Below, piece by piece: positions 7,140-15,280 of a stretch of 64,000 nucleotides of DNA (positions within the stretch are counted from its first letter, which is position 1; every line of letters begins with the position of its first letter). The translations under genes and the position numbers were made by a program. Below the pieces are notes generated by a model. It searched no databases. It saw nothing but the letters and a program-made list of their open reading frames with translations, and had not been told where the DNA came from. The stretch comes from Dyadobacter bucti (GTDB taxonomy: Bacteria; Bacteroidota; Bacteroidia; Cytophagales; Spirosomataceae). The DNA lies in NCBI RefSeq assembly GCF_005869225.1, contig NZ_SWFP01000010.1, positions 248,001-312,000 on the forward strand, written 5' to 3'.

Positions 7140-8690
7140 TTAAAATTCAATCGCATTGATCTCGGCCAGGGCTTGCCTTCCATTTTCCATGGCATCGAGT
7201 ATTGCAAAAATCTTGTCACTCCATCCCGCCAGGAGGTACACATCGTCCTGGATCAACTGTACCGGCGACTGTCCGTAGCCTTTGAGGTCAAAGAGATAGA
7301 GTTTCGCGTCCGGCGCGACTTTTCTTTTGTATCGGATCCACAAAGAATGAATGTGCTGGGTACCGTTTTGGCTGTTCCATAGCTGGCAGTCGGTAAACAG
7401 CATCACTTTGTTCATGAGGATTCTGCGATCCAGCAGGTCTTTGATGACCAGATAACCGTTGGTTGCGTATCCCACCTCGCCCTCTCGCCGGTAAAATTCC
7501 TGCACATTGGCGAGGATATTGTTGTGAGGCACGGAAATGGTTTTCCAGGTATCCCCGAACATGCCGATCCGCACGTTTTTGCAGCGGGACTGCAGTAGCA
7601 TGGCCAGCATCAGTCCGATGTCATAAAGTAATATTTTTGATTTCGGTGAAACCGGTACCTGCATAGATCCCGAAACGTCGCACGCTAGCAGTACTTTGGT
7701 ATTTTCGTCAAAACCCCTTACCGATGCGGCGCTTTGCATCACCGCTTTTTCCAATGTATCCAATACCTGGCCGACGTAGCCACTACCATCGGTTGGTCCC
7801 GGCAATTGAGCAGGCATTTGTGCAATTTCACGGTAAGCTGCCAGATACCGGAACGGGAACTGTTTTGCTTTCGCCACTTTTTCGGCGGATGCAAGTGTTG
7901 CGCATACTTTCTGAAGGTGCGGATGGGATATCTCCATTTCCAAAAAGTTCCTCAAATTGCGCAGCAACGCCATATAACCCAATTTGCCGCTGTCAATAAG
8001 TTCCTCCCATTTGTTTTTGAAAGCCTGTCTTTTTGTGGTTTCGTCAGGAAATGAGAGTTGTCCAAGTGCCGACAACTCGGTCTCCCAGGTATAAGGCGTA
8101 TCCAGTTTATTGGCCGCTATTTTGTTGAAAACCGCTTGTTGCGCTTCGTCTTTCGCTTTTGGATGGACCAGAAACAATGCATCCCGCAATTTTATAGCCG
8201 CGTCACTTCGGTTGTATTTTGCAAATTGGTAATCATCGAAATTATTAAAAGCATCCGACAACCCTTTCTGCAATTGTTTGGACAGACGGTTCAGTTTTTT
8301 GATACCCGAACGCCTGTTCAGTAACTGATAACATGCGAGCATTTCGGTGATTTCATCCGCACGCGCAATAACTTTCCCGGTTGCTCGGGCGACCAGATTG
8401 TCGCCCGAGTGCACTTTGGCTAATTCTGTTAACAATACCAGCGGGGCCGAACGCATATACATTTTCTGCCGCGCATATACCGCCAGTTTTGCGACAAACA
8501 ACGGATCGGTCTGGCTTACGAGTGTATGAATTCTGTGCAGACGCTGGTGATTTTTTTCGTAGAACGAATCATTCAGCGACCAGGTTACGATCGCGGTGTA
8601 AAGTTGCATGGCAGGATTCATCACAAAAGCTTTGGCTCCTTCGTGGTTCACTGTTTGCTGTACTGCGCTGCTTTGCAGGTTGAATTTCAT
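7140..8690 (-). CDS. TROVE-domain Ro60-like RNA-binding protein
   Basis: 516 residues from the ATG at 8690, chosen because AGGAGG lies 8 bases upstream; an in-frame GTG at 8729 precedes that site. The N-terminal TROVE HEAT-repeat ring begins with ATVTW-like AIVTWSLNDSFYE near residue 33 and continues to about 280. A C-terminal vWFA-like domain carries a MIDAS motif DVSGSM at 338-343. Bacterial Ro60 (Rsr) binds Y RNAs and channels structured RNA to exonucleases or stores misfolded RNA. Context is strong: an RtcB gene lies 93 bases upstream on the same strand and a Y RNA-like RNA directly downstream. A 27-bp palindrome resembling the one at rtcB sits 43 bases upstream of the start, suggesting its own regulated promoter. 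Confidence 0.93.
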   Translation of the reverse strand: MKFNLQSSAVQQTVNHEGAKAFVMNPAMQLYTAIVTWSLNDSFYEKNHQRLHRIHTLVSQTDPLFVAKLAVYARQKMYMRSAPLVLLTELAKVHSGDNLVARATGKVIARADEITEMLACYQLLNRRSGIKKLNRLSKQLQKGLSDAFNNFDDYQFAKYNRSDAAIKLRDALFLVHPKAKDEAQQAVFNKIAANKLDTPYTWETELSALGQLSFPDETTKRQAFKNKWEELIDSGKLGYMALLRNLRNFLEMEISHPHLQKVCATLASAEKVAKAKQFPFRYLAAYREIAQMPAQLPGPTDGSGYVGQVLDTLEKAVMQSAASVRGFDENTKVLLACDVSGSMQVPVSPKSKILLYDIGLMLAMLLQSRCKNVRIGMFGDTWKTISVPHNNILANVQEFYRREGEVGYATNGYLVIKDLLDRRILMNKVMLFTDCQLWNSQNGTQHIHSLWIRYKRKVAPDAKLYLFDLKGYGQSPVQLIQDDVYLLAGWSDKIFAILDAMENGRQALAEINAIEF

Positions 8691-8732
8691 AATAAGCCTC
8701 CTTTCTTTGTTTGTCGTTTCAAATTTCACACG

Positions 8733-8775
8733 CTGCTGCGCAGTCTTTCTGCGCAGCAGAATTTATTTTCAATTT
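8733..8775 (-). promoter_or_regulatory. Inverted-repeat operator upstream of ro60
   Basis: CTGCTGCGCAG-TCTTT-CTGCGCAGCAG (8733-8759) is a perfect 11-bp inverted repeat followed by AATTTATTTTC. The block CGCAGTCTTTYTGCGCAG, a short variable stretch and ATTTATTTT also occurs at 10281-10311 before rtcB. Two copies in the same position and orientation before the two RNA-repair genes point to a shared regulator, most simply the neighbouring WYL protein. Confidence 0.7.
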
Positions 8776-8783
8776 ATTTTTCA

Positions 8784-10238
8784 TCAATCTTCCGGCTTTT
8801 CCTTTGCGCCGGCCATTCTTACGATTCTTGGCTGAAACTCGGCAAGTATATCCACAAGCTCTGTTTGCGCAGCCATCACCGCATGAATGTCTTTGTATAC
8901 CATCGGAGCTTCATCGATGTCCGAACCCATCAGCGTAATTCTGTTAGCCAGCAGGTTTTCATCCACCGCCGATTTACTGATCGTCCTGAACGCCGCGCTG
9001 CGGCTCATCAGTCGTCCGGCACCGTGGGAAGCGGAGTTCAGCGAAGTAACTTCTCCTTTTCCCCTCACCACAAAGCCGGGTGTACTCATGGATCCCGGTA
9101 TGATTCCCAATACACCTTCACCGGCCGGAGTCGCGCCTTTTCTATGCACCATTACTTCGGTTCCGTCTGCCATTTTTTCTTTCCAGGCAAAATTGTGGTG
9201 GTTTTCAATCCGCATCACCGGTTCCAGGTGCAGGGCACGGGCTATTTTATTATGGATCTCATGATGGTTTGCCGAGGCATAGTCGCCGGCCAGGTTCATT
9301 GCAATCCAGTATTCCTGCCCCTCGTCCGTTTGCATATCCAACCAGGCAAGATGTTTTGCTTCTTTTGGGAGCTGTGTTTTTTGCATGGCAATAGCCGAGT
9401 AGGTATTCGCAATGCTCCCACCGAACCCTCTTGATCCGGAATGCGACAGCAAAGCCAGGTATGACCCAGCCGGAATTCCTTCCAGCGAACCTTCCGATAC
9501 CGTCAGCTCGCCCCATTCCACAAAATGGTTACCGGTTCCAGATGTCCCCAGCTGTGCATAGGCTTTGTCTTTCAGTACTTTTACCGTTCTGAACGCATTC
9601 CACTCCGGGCGGTCAAAAAGGGTCGTGTCAAAATGCACTTTGGTTTTGCTGCCCATACCAAAATGCGTGTGTTCGGACAGCAATGTTTTCAGTTTGTCTT
9701 TTTCAGTATCAACCGTGCCGGCAGGCAGGTCGAAAATGCTCAGGCACATACGGCATGCGATGTCCACACCCACGGCATAGGGAATAATAGTATCCGCAGT
9801 TGTTGCCAGCACGCCGCCTATGGGAAGTCCGTATCCCTGGTGCGCGTCGGGCATGAGGGCGCCCGCAACGGCGATCGGCAATTGGATCGCTGTTTTCATC
9901 TGTGCAAGGGCGCCCACCTCAATATGTTGCAGTCCAAAAACCGGGAAGTCTGATATTTCATCTTTTAGCTGATGCATGGTCCGCGGCTGTTTGAAAAATT
10001 TACCTTCATTTCTTAGTTCAAGAATCTTGTCTGCAATGTTTTTGAACTTGCCATTTTTTTTCAGAGCATACGGTGCTGGATCATCAATCAGCGCTTCCAG
10101 ATTGGCCAGTACCGTGGCTTTGTCCATCACTTCATGTTTGAGCAGCCCGTTGGCTACCCGGCCGAATGCTACCAGTAATTCCAGGTCATTGACTCCCAGC
10201 TGTTCCAGTTCGGAGTTGCTGATTTTTTCTCTTTTCAT
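8784..10238 (-). CDS. rtcB: RtcB RNA-splicing/repair ligase
   Basis: 484 residues from the ATG at 10238; an upstream in-frame TTG would lie inside the operator. RtcB joins 2',3'-cyclic phosphate or 3'-phosphate ends to 5'-OH ends using GTP and Mn2+. Visible signatures: MPDAHQGYGLPIGG (about 129-142), VGVDIACR with metal ligands Asp159 and Cys162, GTGNHFVEWGE (His238), SHSGSRGFG (His266), ENHHNFAW (about 345-352), and the guanylylation site SASHGAGR with His405. All metal and nucleotidyl-transfer residues appear present. It forms a minus-strand pair with ro60 and is divergent from the WYL regulator. No archease or RtcA gene is adjacent. Confidence 0.96.
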   Translation of the reverse strand: MKREKISNSELEQLGVNDLELLVAFGRVANGLLKHEVMDKATVLANLEALIDDPAPYALKKNGKFKNIADKILELRNEGKFFKQPRTMHQLKDEISDFPVFGLQHIEVGALAQMKTAIQLPIAVAGALMPDAHQGYGLPIGGVLATTADTIIPYAVGVDIACRMCLSIFDLPAGTVDTEKDKLKTLLSEHTHFGMGSKTKVHFDTTLFDRPEWNAFRTVKVLKDKAYAQLGTSGTGNHFVEWGELTVSEGSLEGIPAGSYLALLSHSGSRGFGGSIANTYSAIAMQKTQLPKEAKHLAWLDMQTDEGQEYWIAMNLAGDYASANHHEIHNKIARALHLEPVMRIENHHNFAWKEKMADGTEVMVHRKGATPAGEGVLGIIPGSMSTPGFVVRGKGEVTSLNSASHGAGRLMSRSAAFRTISKSAVDENLLANRITLMGSDIDEAPMVYKDIHAVMAAQTELVDILAEFQPRIVRMAGAKEKPED

Positions 10239-10273
10239 GACATTTAATTTGCTTGACCATACAAAGGAATAGC

Positions 10274-10311
10274 CCAACTACGCAGTCTTTTTGCGCAGTT
10301 GGATTTATTTT
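10274..10311. promoter_or_regulatory. Inverted-repeat operator between rtcB and the WYL regulator
   Basis: CCAACTACGCAG-TCTTT-TTGCGCAGTTGG (10274-10302) is a 12-bp inverted repeat with two mismatched pairs, followed by ATTTATTTT. It is 36 bases upstream of both the rtcB and WYL start codons, so binding could control both divergent genes. It is the sister site of 8733-8769. Confidence 0.7.
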
Positions 10312-10337
10312 GATATTTTTTCAAAAAAATAAAACCT

Positions 10338-11351
10338 ATGCCTGTCAACCGCAATGCGCTGATCCGTTACCGGACCATTGATAAATGTCTTGGTAACCGG
10401 TTCCGCAAATGGACACTGGAAGATCTTATCGAAGCCTGTTCTGAGGCATTGTATGAATTTGAAGGAATTGACAAGGGTGTCAGCCGGCGGTCGGTGCAGG
10501 CGGATATTGAAATGATGCGGAGCGACAAGCTGGGTTATGAGGCTCCGATCATCGTGGTCGACAGGAAATTTTACACTTATGCGGATAAAAATTACAGCAT
10601 CACCAATATTCCGCTGAGTCACCAGGATATGAAAGTACTGGGTGAAGTTTCGGGTCTGCTGAAACAATTCAAAGGGTTCAGCCAGTTTGAAGACCTTACC
10701 GAGATGGTCAGCAAACTGGAAGATAAAATCCATTCGCAAAAAACGCACAGCCCTTCTGTAGTAGATTTCGAAAAGAATGATCATCTGCGCGGACTTGAAT
10801 TTATTGAGCCGATCCGCAAAGCGATCGTCTCGAAAACAACACTTTGCATCACCTATCAGTCCTTCAAGGCGCGGCAAGCCAATACTTATTGTTTCAGTCC
10901 CTATCTGCTGAAAGAGTACCGCAACCGCTGGTTTGTGCTGGGAGAAAATCACAGCAAGCATCCTTTGCTGATGACTCTGGCGCTGGACAGGTTACAGTCG
11001 CTGGAAGAAGATAAAAACGAACCTTACCGGGAAAATAATTCTATTGATTTTACTACTTACTTTTCCGATGCGATCGGTGTTACCAAAACCCCTGGACAAA
11101 AAGATTGCGAAGTGACCTTCTGGATGGATCACCGCACTGCACCTTACGTGATCACCAAACCCCTGCATGCTTCGCAAAAAATACTTGGCGAAGATGAGAA
11201 AGGAAAGACTTTCAGCATCCGGGTCGTACTGAACTTCGAACTGGAGCGCGAGCTGCTCGGCTTCGGGGCGCGGATCAAAATTCTGGGGCCGAGGATTCTT
11301 AAAAAATGGATATCAGACCAGTTGAAAAGGGCAGCGCAGCAGTATAGTTAA
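10338..11351 (+). CDS. WYL-domain transcriptional regulator
   Basis: 337 residues. The N-terminal part (NRNALIRYRTIDKCLGN to about residue 85, including SRRSVQADIEMMRS) is a winged-helix HTH. The WYL domain spans roughly 150-240 (LCITYQSFKARQANTYCFSPYLLKEYRNRWFVLGE), followed by a C-terminal WCX-like part. WYL proteins sense nucleic acids or nucleotides and often control DNA- or RNA-damage genes. It is divergent from rtcB with a palindrome between them, so it is the obvious candidate regulator of the RNA-repair genes. In enterobacteria this job belongs to the sigma54 activator RtcR; no RtcR is present here. Confidence 0.88.
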   Translation: MPVNRNALIRYRTIDKCLGNRFRKWTLEDLIEACSEALYEFEGIDKGVSRRSVQADIEMMRSDKLGYEAPIIVVDRKFYTYADKNYSITNIPLSHQDMKVLGEVSGLLKQFKGFSQFEDLTEMVSKLEDKIHSQKTHSPSVVDFEKNDHLRGLEFIEPIRKAIVSKTTLCITYQSFKARQANTYCFSPYLLKEYRNRWFVLGENHSKHPLLMTLALDRLQSLEEDKNEPYRENNSIDFTTYFSDAIGVTKTPGQKDCEVTFWMDHRTAPYVITKPLHASQKILGEDEKGKTFSIRVVLNFELERELLGFGARIKILGPRILKKWISDQLKRAAQQYS

Positions 11352-11386
11352 CTGTTAACAGGTGCTGAAATTTTGCCAATACCTGC

Positions 11387-12520
11387 TCAGTCCGCAGCCA
11401 AAGCCTTTTCTATTTCCCGCTCAATTTGGTCGGAAAAACCCAGGCTGACAAAACTTACCATCCCTTTTTTATCGATAATTACATATTCCGGGACGGCGTT
11501 GATCATGTAATCTTTTTTGAGTTTTTCATTGCCGACCAGCATTGGAAAACCGATTTCCGGGTGTTTGCTTACAAACCGTTTCGAAGACTCCAGCTGTTTG
11601 GCATCATTGGTGATCCCGTAGACTACCAGGCCTTTGTTCCTGAATTTTTCATAAAGCTGCGCAACTTTTGGCATCGATTCCACGCAGGGCCCGCACCATA
11701 TCTCCCAGAAATCGAGTAGCACCACTTTGCCCGACATTTCCTGGGAGATAGCCTGTTTTTGGTCAAAAGAATTTAATACAAATGCCGGGGCCGGTTTCCC
11801 CTTTAACGTCATTATTGGGTGTTTGTCATCGACTTCCGGGATTTTCAGGCGGTATGTTCTGGCGAAATCCGGCTCAGTAAAATTGTATTGGGCCGTTTCC
11901 TGGTTTACGCTCAGTTCTTGAATATTCCAGCTGAGATCCTGGACTTTTCCCAATGTTTCCTGGTGCTTTTTCACGGCTACGGGCAGCATATTGGTTTTAT
12001 CTATGGTCACTTTTTTAAATCGCTTGAACACGTCGTACCGGGTGAGATCCGGATATGACATCGTGAGGTAGAAAAAATGCTTGTCCTGCGAAACCCGAAA
12101 TCCGCTGGCTTCCGAAGTGTCAAGCCTGATAAGGTCCTGCACAACCACCCGTCCGCCGGGATGATACAGGATTTCTTTCATGTTAGCAGCGTTGGTGTTG
12201 ATGGAATACAGCTTTTCCAGATCGTCGGTTTGATATACCATGTTCCCGTCGAAAACGAGCTGGCTGTTACTGCCATCTTCTTTTGCCCAAAACTGAAATC
12301 CCAAAACAGGGTCGCTTGATTCCTGGCGCATTTTCACGAGGCCGGTGATGGTACGGATGTGGCCGGTCACGAGTGTGTCATTGCGGACCGTTTTGTAAGC
12401 AACCGTCCGGATCGAATGTTGCGATTTCAGTACTGCTGCGATGATCTCAGCTGCGCTCTGCGCATATAACCCGGTACCTGAAAGAAGAATAGAGAGAAGA
12501 AAAATAACCCTTTTTTGCAT
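11387..12520 (-). CDS. Exported TlpA-like thioredoxin-family protein
   Basis: 377 residues with a signal peptide (MQKRVIFLLSILLSGTGLYAQS). Residues about 25-230 resemble an outer-membrane-lipoprotein-like sensor domain often fused to thioredoxins in Bacteroidota. Residues about 240-377 form a TlpA/ResA domain with the redox motif WCGPC at 275-279 and a cis-Pro region (VPEYVIID). Expected to act as a periplasmic or cell-surface thiol-disulfide reductase. It is a single gene convergent with the WYL regulator and divergent from the histidine-kinase gene. The partner substrate is unknown. Confidence 0.88.
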   Translation of the reverse strand: MQKRVIFLLSILLSGTGLYAQSAAEIIAAVLKSQHSIRTVAYKTVRNDTLVTGHIRTITGLVKMRQESSDPVLGFQFWAKEDGSNSQLVFDGNMVYQTDDLEKLYSINTNAANMKEILYHPGGRVVVQDLIRLDTSEASGFRVSQDKHFFYLTMSYPDLTRYDVFKRFKKVTIDKTNMLPVAVKKHQETLGKVQDLSWNIQELSVNQETAQYNFTEPDFARTYRLKIPEVDDKHPIMTLKGKPAPAFVLNSFDQKQAISQEMSGKVVLLDFWEIWCGPCVESMPKVAQLYEKFRNKGLVVYGITNDAKQLESSKRFVSKHPEIGFPMLVGNEKLKKDYMINAVPEYVIIDKKGMVSFVSLGFSDQIEREIEKALAAD

Positions 12521-12613
12521 GATCTGGCGCTTTTTGTTTTTTCAAACTTATGTGCTTTTTCAGCCCTGCAATGAAGTATTAGACCTGTGATCCGTTAAAT
12601 TAGACAATCCGGA

Positions 12614-12646
12614 CTTTGTCGAAAAAATCACAGCCTTTGTCGAAAA
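12614..12646 (+). promoter_or_regulatory. Direct repeats upstream of the LytS/LytTR operon
   Basis: Two copies of CTTTGTCGAAAA (12614-12625 and 12635-12646) are spaced 21 bp start to start, i.e. two helical turns, 61 bases before the kinase ATG. LytTR regulators bind pairs of short direct repeats with this period, so an autoregulatory site is plausible. Confidence 0.5.
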
Positions 12647-12706
12647 TGACGACTTGACCGGGCGCTATGATTTTCGGCTGAAAAAACAAAGGAGTAAATT
12701 CAGGGC

Positions 12707-13792
12707 ATGAAACCAGGTTTGAATGATGATATCTTGAAACTGAGCAGGACCGAAGTTTTTTTCTTCCTGGTTATCTTTTTTGTATTTCCGATTGTCACCG
12801 ACTTTGAATTCAATTTTTATGAAAAAGGCGGTTCTACACCTTCGCTCGAGTTGCTGACAGAGCGGCTCGTTTACGGAATCATCGGTATGGTACCCTATTT
12901 GATTTATTACAAAATCGTTATCCCATATCTTTTCGCAAAAAGGTACCTGCTGTTCACTTTACTGGTATTACTGTTCCTGGTTGCGCTTACGATTTATACC
13001 AAATACGGGCATTGGCTGGTGGGCAGGATAACATTTCTGCCGGCGGAGACCGTGAAGTCGGCCCGGAAATGGTACGATTACGAGCCGCTGCTGTTTCGTT
13101 TCAGTGTGATATTTGTTTTCAGGGAACTACTGATGCTCACTGCCCTGGCATATTTTATCAGGTCGTCGAGCCAGGAAAAGCAGATGCAGATTATGCGCCG
13201 GCAACAGTTAGAGACCGAGCTGGAGTTTCTGAAAATCCAGTTACAGCCGCATTTTTTTTTCAATACCCTTAATAACATTTATTCCCTTGCGCTGCAACGA
13301 TCCGAACAAACTGCGCCGCTCATTGCCAAACATGCCGAAATGATGCGATATATTCTGTATTATTCTAAAAATCAGATCGTTAAGTTGAGTCAGGAAATTG
13401 ATTTTCTGAAAAATTATGCAGAGGTAGAAACATTGCGCTATCCTGAAACTACCGACATCCGTTTCGATGTGCAGGGCATTGATGATGCCATTTGCATTGA
13501 ACCGTTCCTGCTGCTACCTTTTATTGAAAATGCCTTTAAACACGGAATTCGTGAAGAAACAGGGGCGGGGTTTGTTCATATCATTATATGTGTGACATGC
13601 AATGAACTGACGATGGAAGTACGGAACAGTAAGTCCGCCATCTCTCAAACCGTGAAACCGGCAAAAGGTATCGGCCTGGCAAATGCCCTGAACAGATTGA
13701 ACCTGCTCTATCCTGATCATCAGCTTGTTGTCAATGAATCCGCGAAAGTACACGAAGTGAGTCTTAATTTAACCTTGTCCTCCAATGGTTAG
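12707..13792 (+). CDS. LytS/YehU-type sensor histidine kinase
   Basis: 361 residues. Four membrane segments occupy about residues 15-155 (FFFLVIFFVFPIV, MVPYLIYYKIVIPYL, LLFTLLVLLFLVAL, FRELLMLTALAYFI). The His_kinase domain has the phospho-acceptor region LKIQLQPHFFFNTLNNIYSLA at about 175-195. A HATPase N-box (FIENAFKHGI, about 267-276) and a G-box (KGIGLANALNRL) follow. The 3' end overlaps the response-regulator gene by 8 bases, which indicates translational coupling. The signal is unknown. The downstream Crp/Fnr and RND genes may belong to its regulon. Confidence 0.93.
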   Translation: MKPGLNDDILKLSRTEVFFFLVIFFVFPIVTDFEFNFYEKGGSTPSLELLTERLVYGIIGMVPYLIYYKIVIPYLFAKRYLLFTLLVLLFLVALTIYTKYGHWLVGRITFLPAETVKSARKWYDYEPLLFRFSVIFVFRELLMLTALAYFIRSSSQEKQMQIMRRQQLETELEFLKIQLQPHFFFNTLNNIYSLALQRSEQTAPLIAKHAEMMRYILYYSKNQIVKLSQEIDFLKNYAEVETLRYPETTDIRFDVQGIDDAICIEPFLLLPFIENAFKHGIREETGAGFVHIIICVTCNELTMEVRNSKSAISQTVKPAKGIGLANALNRLNLLYPDHQLVVNESAKVHEVSLNLTLSSNG

Positions 13793-14474
13793 GTGTCTGG
13801 TTGTTGATGACGAGCCGCTGGCGCAGAAAGTGCTGGAAAGGCACATCGGCCAGCTGGAAAACCTGGCATTGGTGAAATGCTGTGCCCACGCGATGGAGGC
13901 CTTTGAAGCGATCAGCAGTACAAGTATCGATCTGATGTTCCTCGATGTCAAAATGCCTTCGATCAGCGGGATAGATTTTATCAAAAATCTGAAAAATCCG
14001 CCTCCTGTCATTTTTACGACCGCTTTTTCGGAATTCGCGGTGCGCAGCTATGAGCTGGAAGCCGTGGATTATCTTTTAAAGCCTATCACATTTGACCGTT
14101 TTGAAAAAAGTATCAACAAGTTTCTGAAACAAAACACAAAGGTTGAAACAGCACCGGCCTTTACCTATTTCAAGGTGGACGGCAGGCTTGTCAGGATTGA
14201 ACATGAAACCCTGGTGTACGCTCAGTCGATCCGGGATTATGTGATCATTCATACAACCCGCGGCAACTACATCACGCACATGACCATGAAATACCTGGCC
14301 GGACTTCTGCCCGAAAATGCCTTTATACGTGTCCATCGGTCGTACCTGATCGGGGTCGCGCATATTACTGGTCTGGACAGCAACCAGGTACTGCTGGGCG
14401 AAGCATGTATTCCTATCGGGGAAAGTTTCAGAAAGGAGGTATTTATGCTCAGAAACAGGATGATCAAAAGTTGA
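13785..14474 (+). CDS. LytTR-family response regulator
   Basis: 229 residues. The receiver domain has VVDDEP at the start, phospho-acceptor Asp in LMFLDVKMP (about residue 54), the T/K switch region TAFSEFAVRSYELEAVDYLLKP, and a C-terminal LytTR DNA-binding domain (FKVDGRLVRIEHETLVYAQSIRDYVIIHT to the end). It overlaps the kinase gene by 8 bases and forms one unit with it. The direct repeats at 12614-12646 are a candidate target. Confidence 0.95.
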   Translation: MVRCLVVDDEPLAQKVLERHIGQLENLALVKCCAHAMEAFEAISSTSIDLMFLDVKMPSISGIDFIKNLKNPPPVIFTTAFSEFAVRSYELEAVDYLLKPITFDRFEKSINKFLKQNTKVETAPAFTYFKVDGRLVRIEHETLVYAQSIRDYVIIHTTRGNYITHMTMKYLAGLLPENAFIRVHRSYLIGVAHITGLDSNQVLLGEACIPIGESFRKEVFMLRNRMIKS

Positions 14475-14558
14475 TGCCTGAAATATTCCTGCATATTGGC
14501 AAACGTGGTATTGAATAATTTTTCCTATTTTCAGTATCCGAACCCAAGGCACAGTTCC

Positions 14559-15119
14559 ATGAATCTGAAAGCATTTTTTATATCCCACTCATTTTCAGAA
14601 GAAGACGCTGTGAGGCTTGCCGAAACTTTCAAAACAGAGCAGGTAAGCAAAGGGCAGAAATTACTGGAGCCCGATAATTTTGGCAAAAAAGTTTATTTCA
14701 TTGAAAAAGGCCTGCTACGTACATTCTATTTAAAAGACGGTAAAGACATTACCCACCATTTTTTCAAGGAAAACAGTTTTACCCTGCCACTCGAAAGTAT
14801 TTTTTACAACCGGGCATCCCCATACGGTATCGAAGCGCTGGAGGCAGGGACAGTGCGTTCGTTGAATTACGCCGAGGTGGAGAAATTCACCGAAGTATAT
14901 CCTTCTATCCATAAAATGATCAGCATATTGCTGATCGATGTTTTGAGATCATTCTCAGAACGACTTAATTCCATCCAGTTTCAATCCGCCCAGGAGCGTT
15001 ACCGGAGTATCGTCGACAACCACCCGGATCTTTTACTAAGGGCGCCGCTTGGCCATATTGCTTCCTATATAGGCATCACACAACAGACGTTGAGCGTCCT
15101 GAGGGCTCAGCGTCTGTAG
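14559..15119 (+). CDS. Crp/Fnr-family transcriptional regulator
   Basis: 186 residues from the ATG at 14559 (an in-frame TTG at 14496 is less likely). It has a cyclic-nucleotide-binding-like beta roll (residues about 15-125, FIEKGLLRTFYLKDGKDITHHFFKE) and a short C-terminal HTH (APLGHIASYIGITQQTLSVLR), typical of the small Bacteroidota members. It starts 85 bases after the LytTR gene. The effector is unknown. The residues expected for cAMP binding are not evident, so the name should not imply cAMP. Confidence 0.88.
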   Translation: MNLKAFFISHSFSEEDAVRLAETFKTEQVSKGQKLLEPDNFGKKVYFIEKGLLRTFYLKDGKDITHHFFKENSFTLPLESIFYNRASPYGIEALEAGTVRSLNYAEVEKFTEVYPSIHKMISILLIDVLRSFSERLNSIQFQSAQERYRSIVDNHPDLLLRAPLGHIASYIGITQQTLSVLRAQRL

Positions 15120-15140
15120 CGATAAAATTTTCCCCAATGA

Positions 15141-15170
15141 CTTATTTTTTAATCCAGCTTAAAAAATAAG
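15141..15170. repeat. 12-bp perfect inverted repeat between crp/fnr-like gene and RND operon
   Basis: CTTATTTTTTAA-TCCAGC-TTAAAAAATAAG, immediately followed by a smaller repeat TCTCG...CGAGA (15171-15188). The AT-rich stem is weak as a terminator; an operator for the efflux operon that starts at 15281 is an alternative. Confidence 0.5.
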
Positions 15171-15280
15171 TCTCGCTATAGCCCGAGATTTGCATTGTTT
15201 ATTTAGAGTAACTAATTGACAGTCAGGTATATGCTGGCCCATGTCGAGACTGGTATCCATAGTCAGATCAATATACAATC

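Noticed and set aside
8691..8729. Longer Ro60 start at the GTG 8729
   Set aside because: A clear AGGAGG sits 8 bases before the ATG at 8690, inside the would-be extension.
10239..10277. Longer RtcB start at a TTG
   Set aside because: The extension would begin within the conserved inverted repeat and adds residues with no RtcB similarity.
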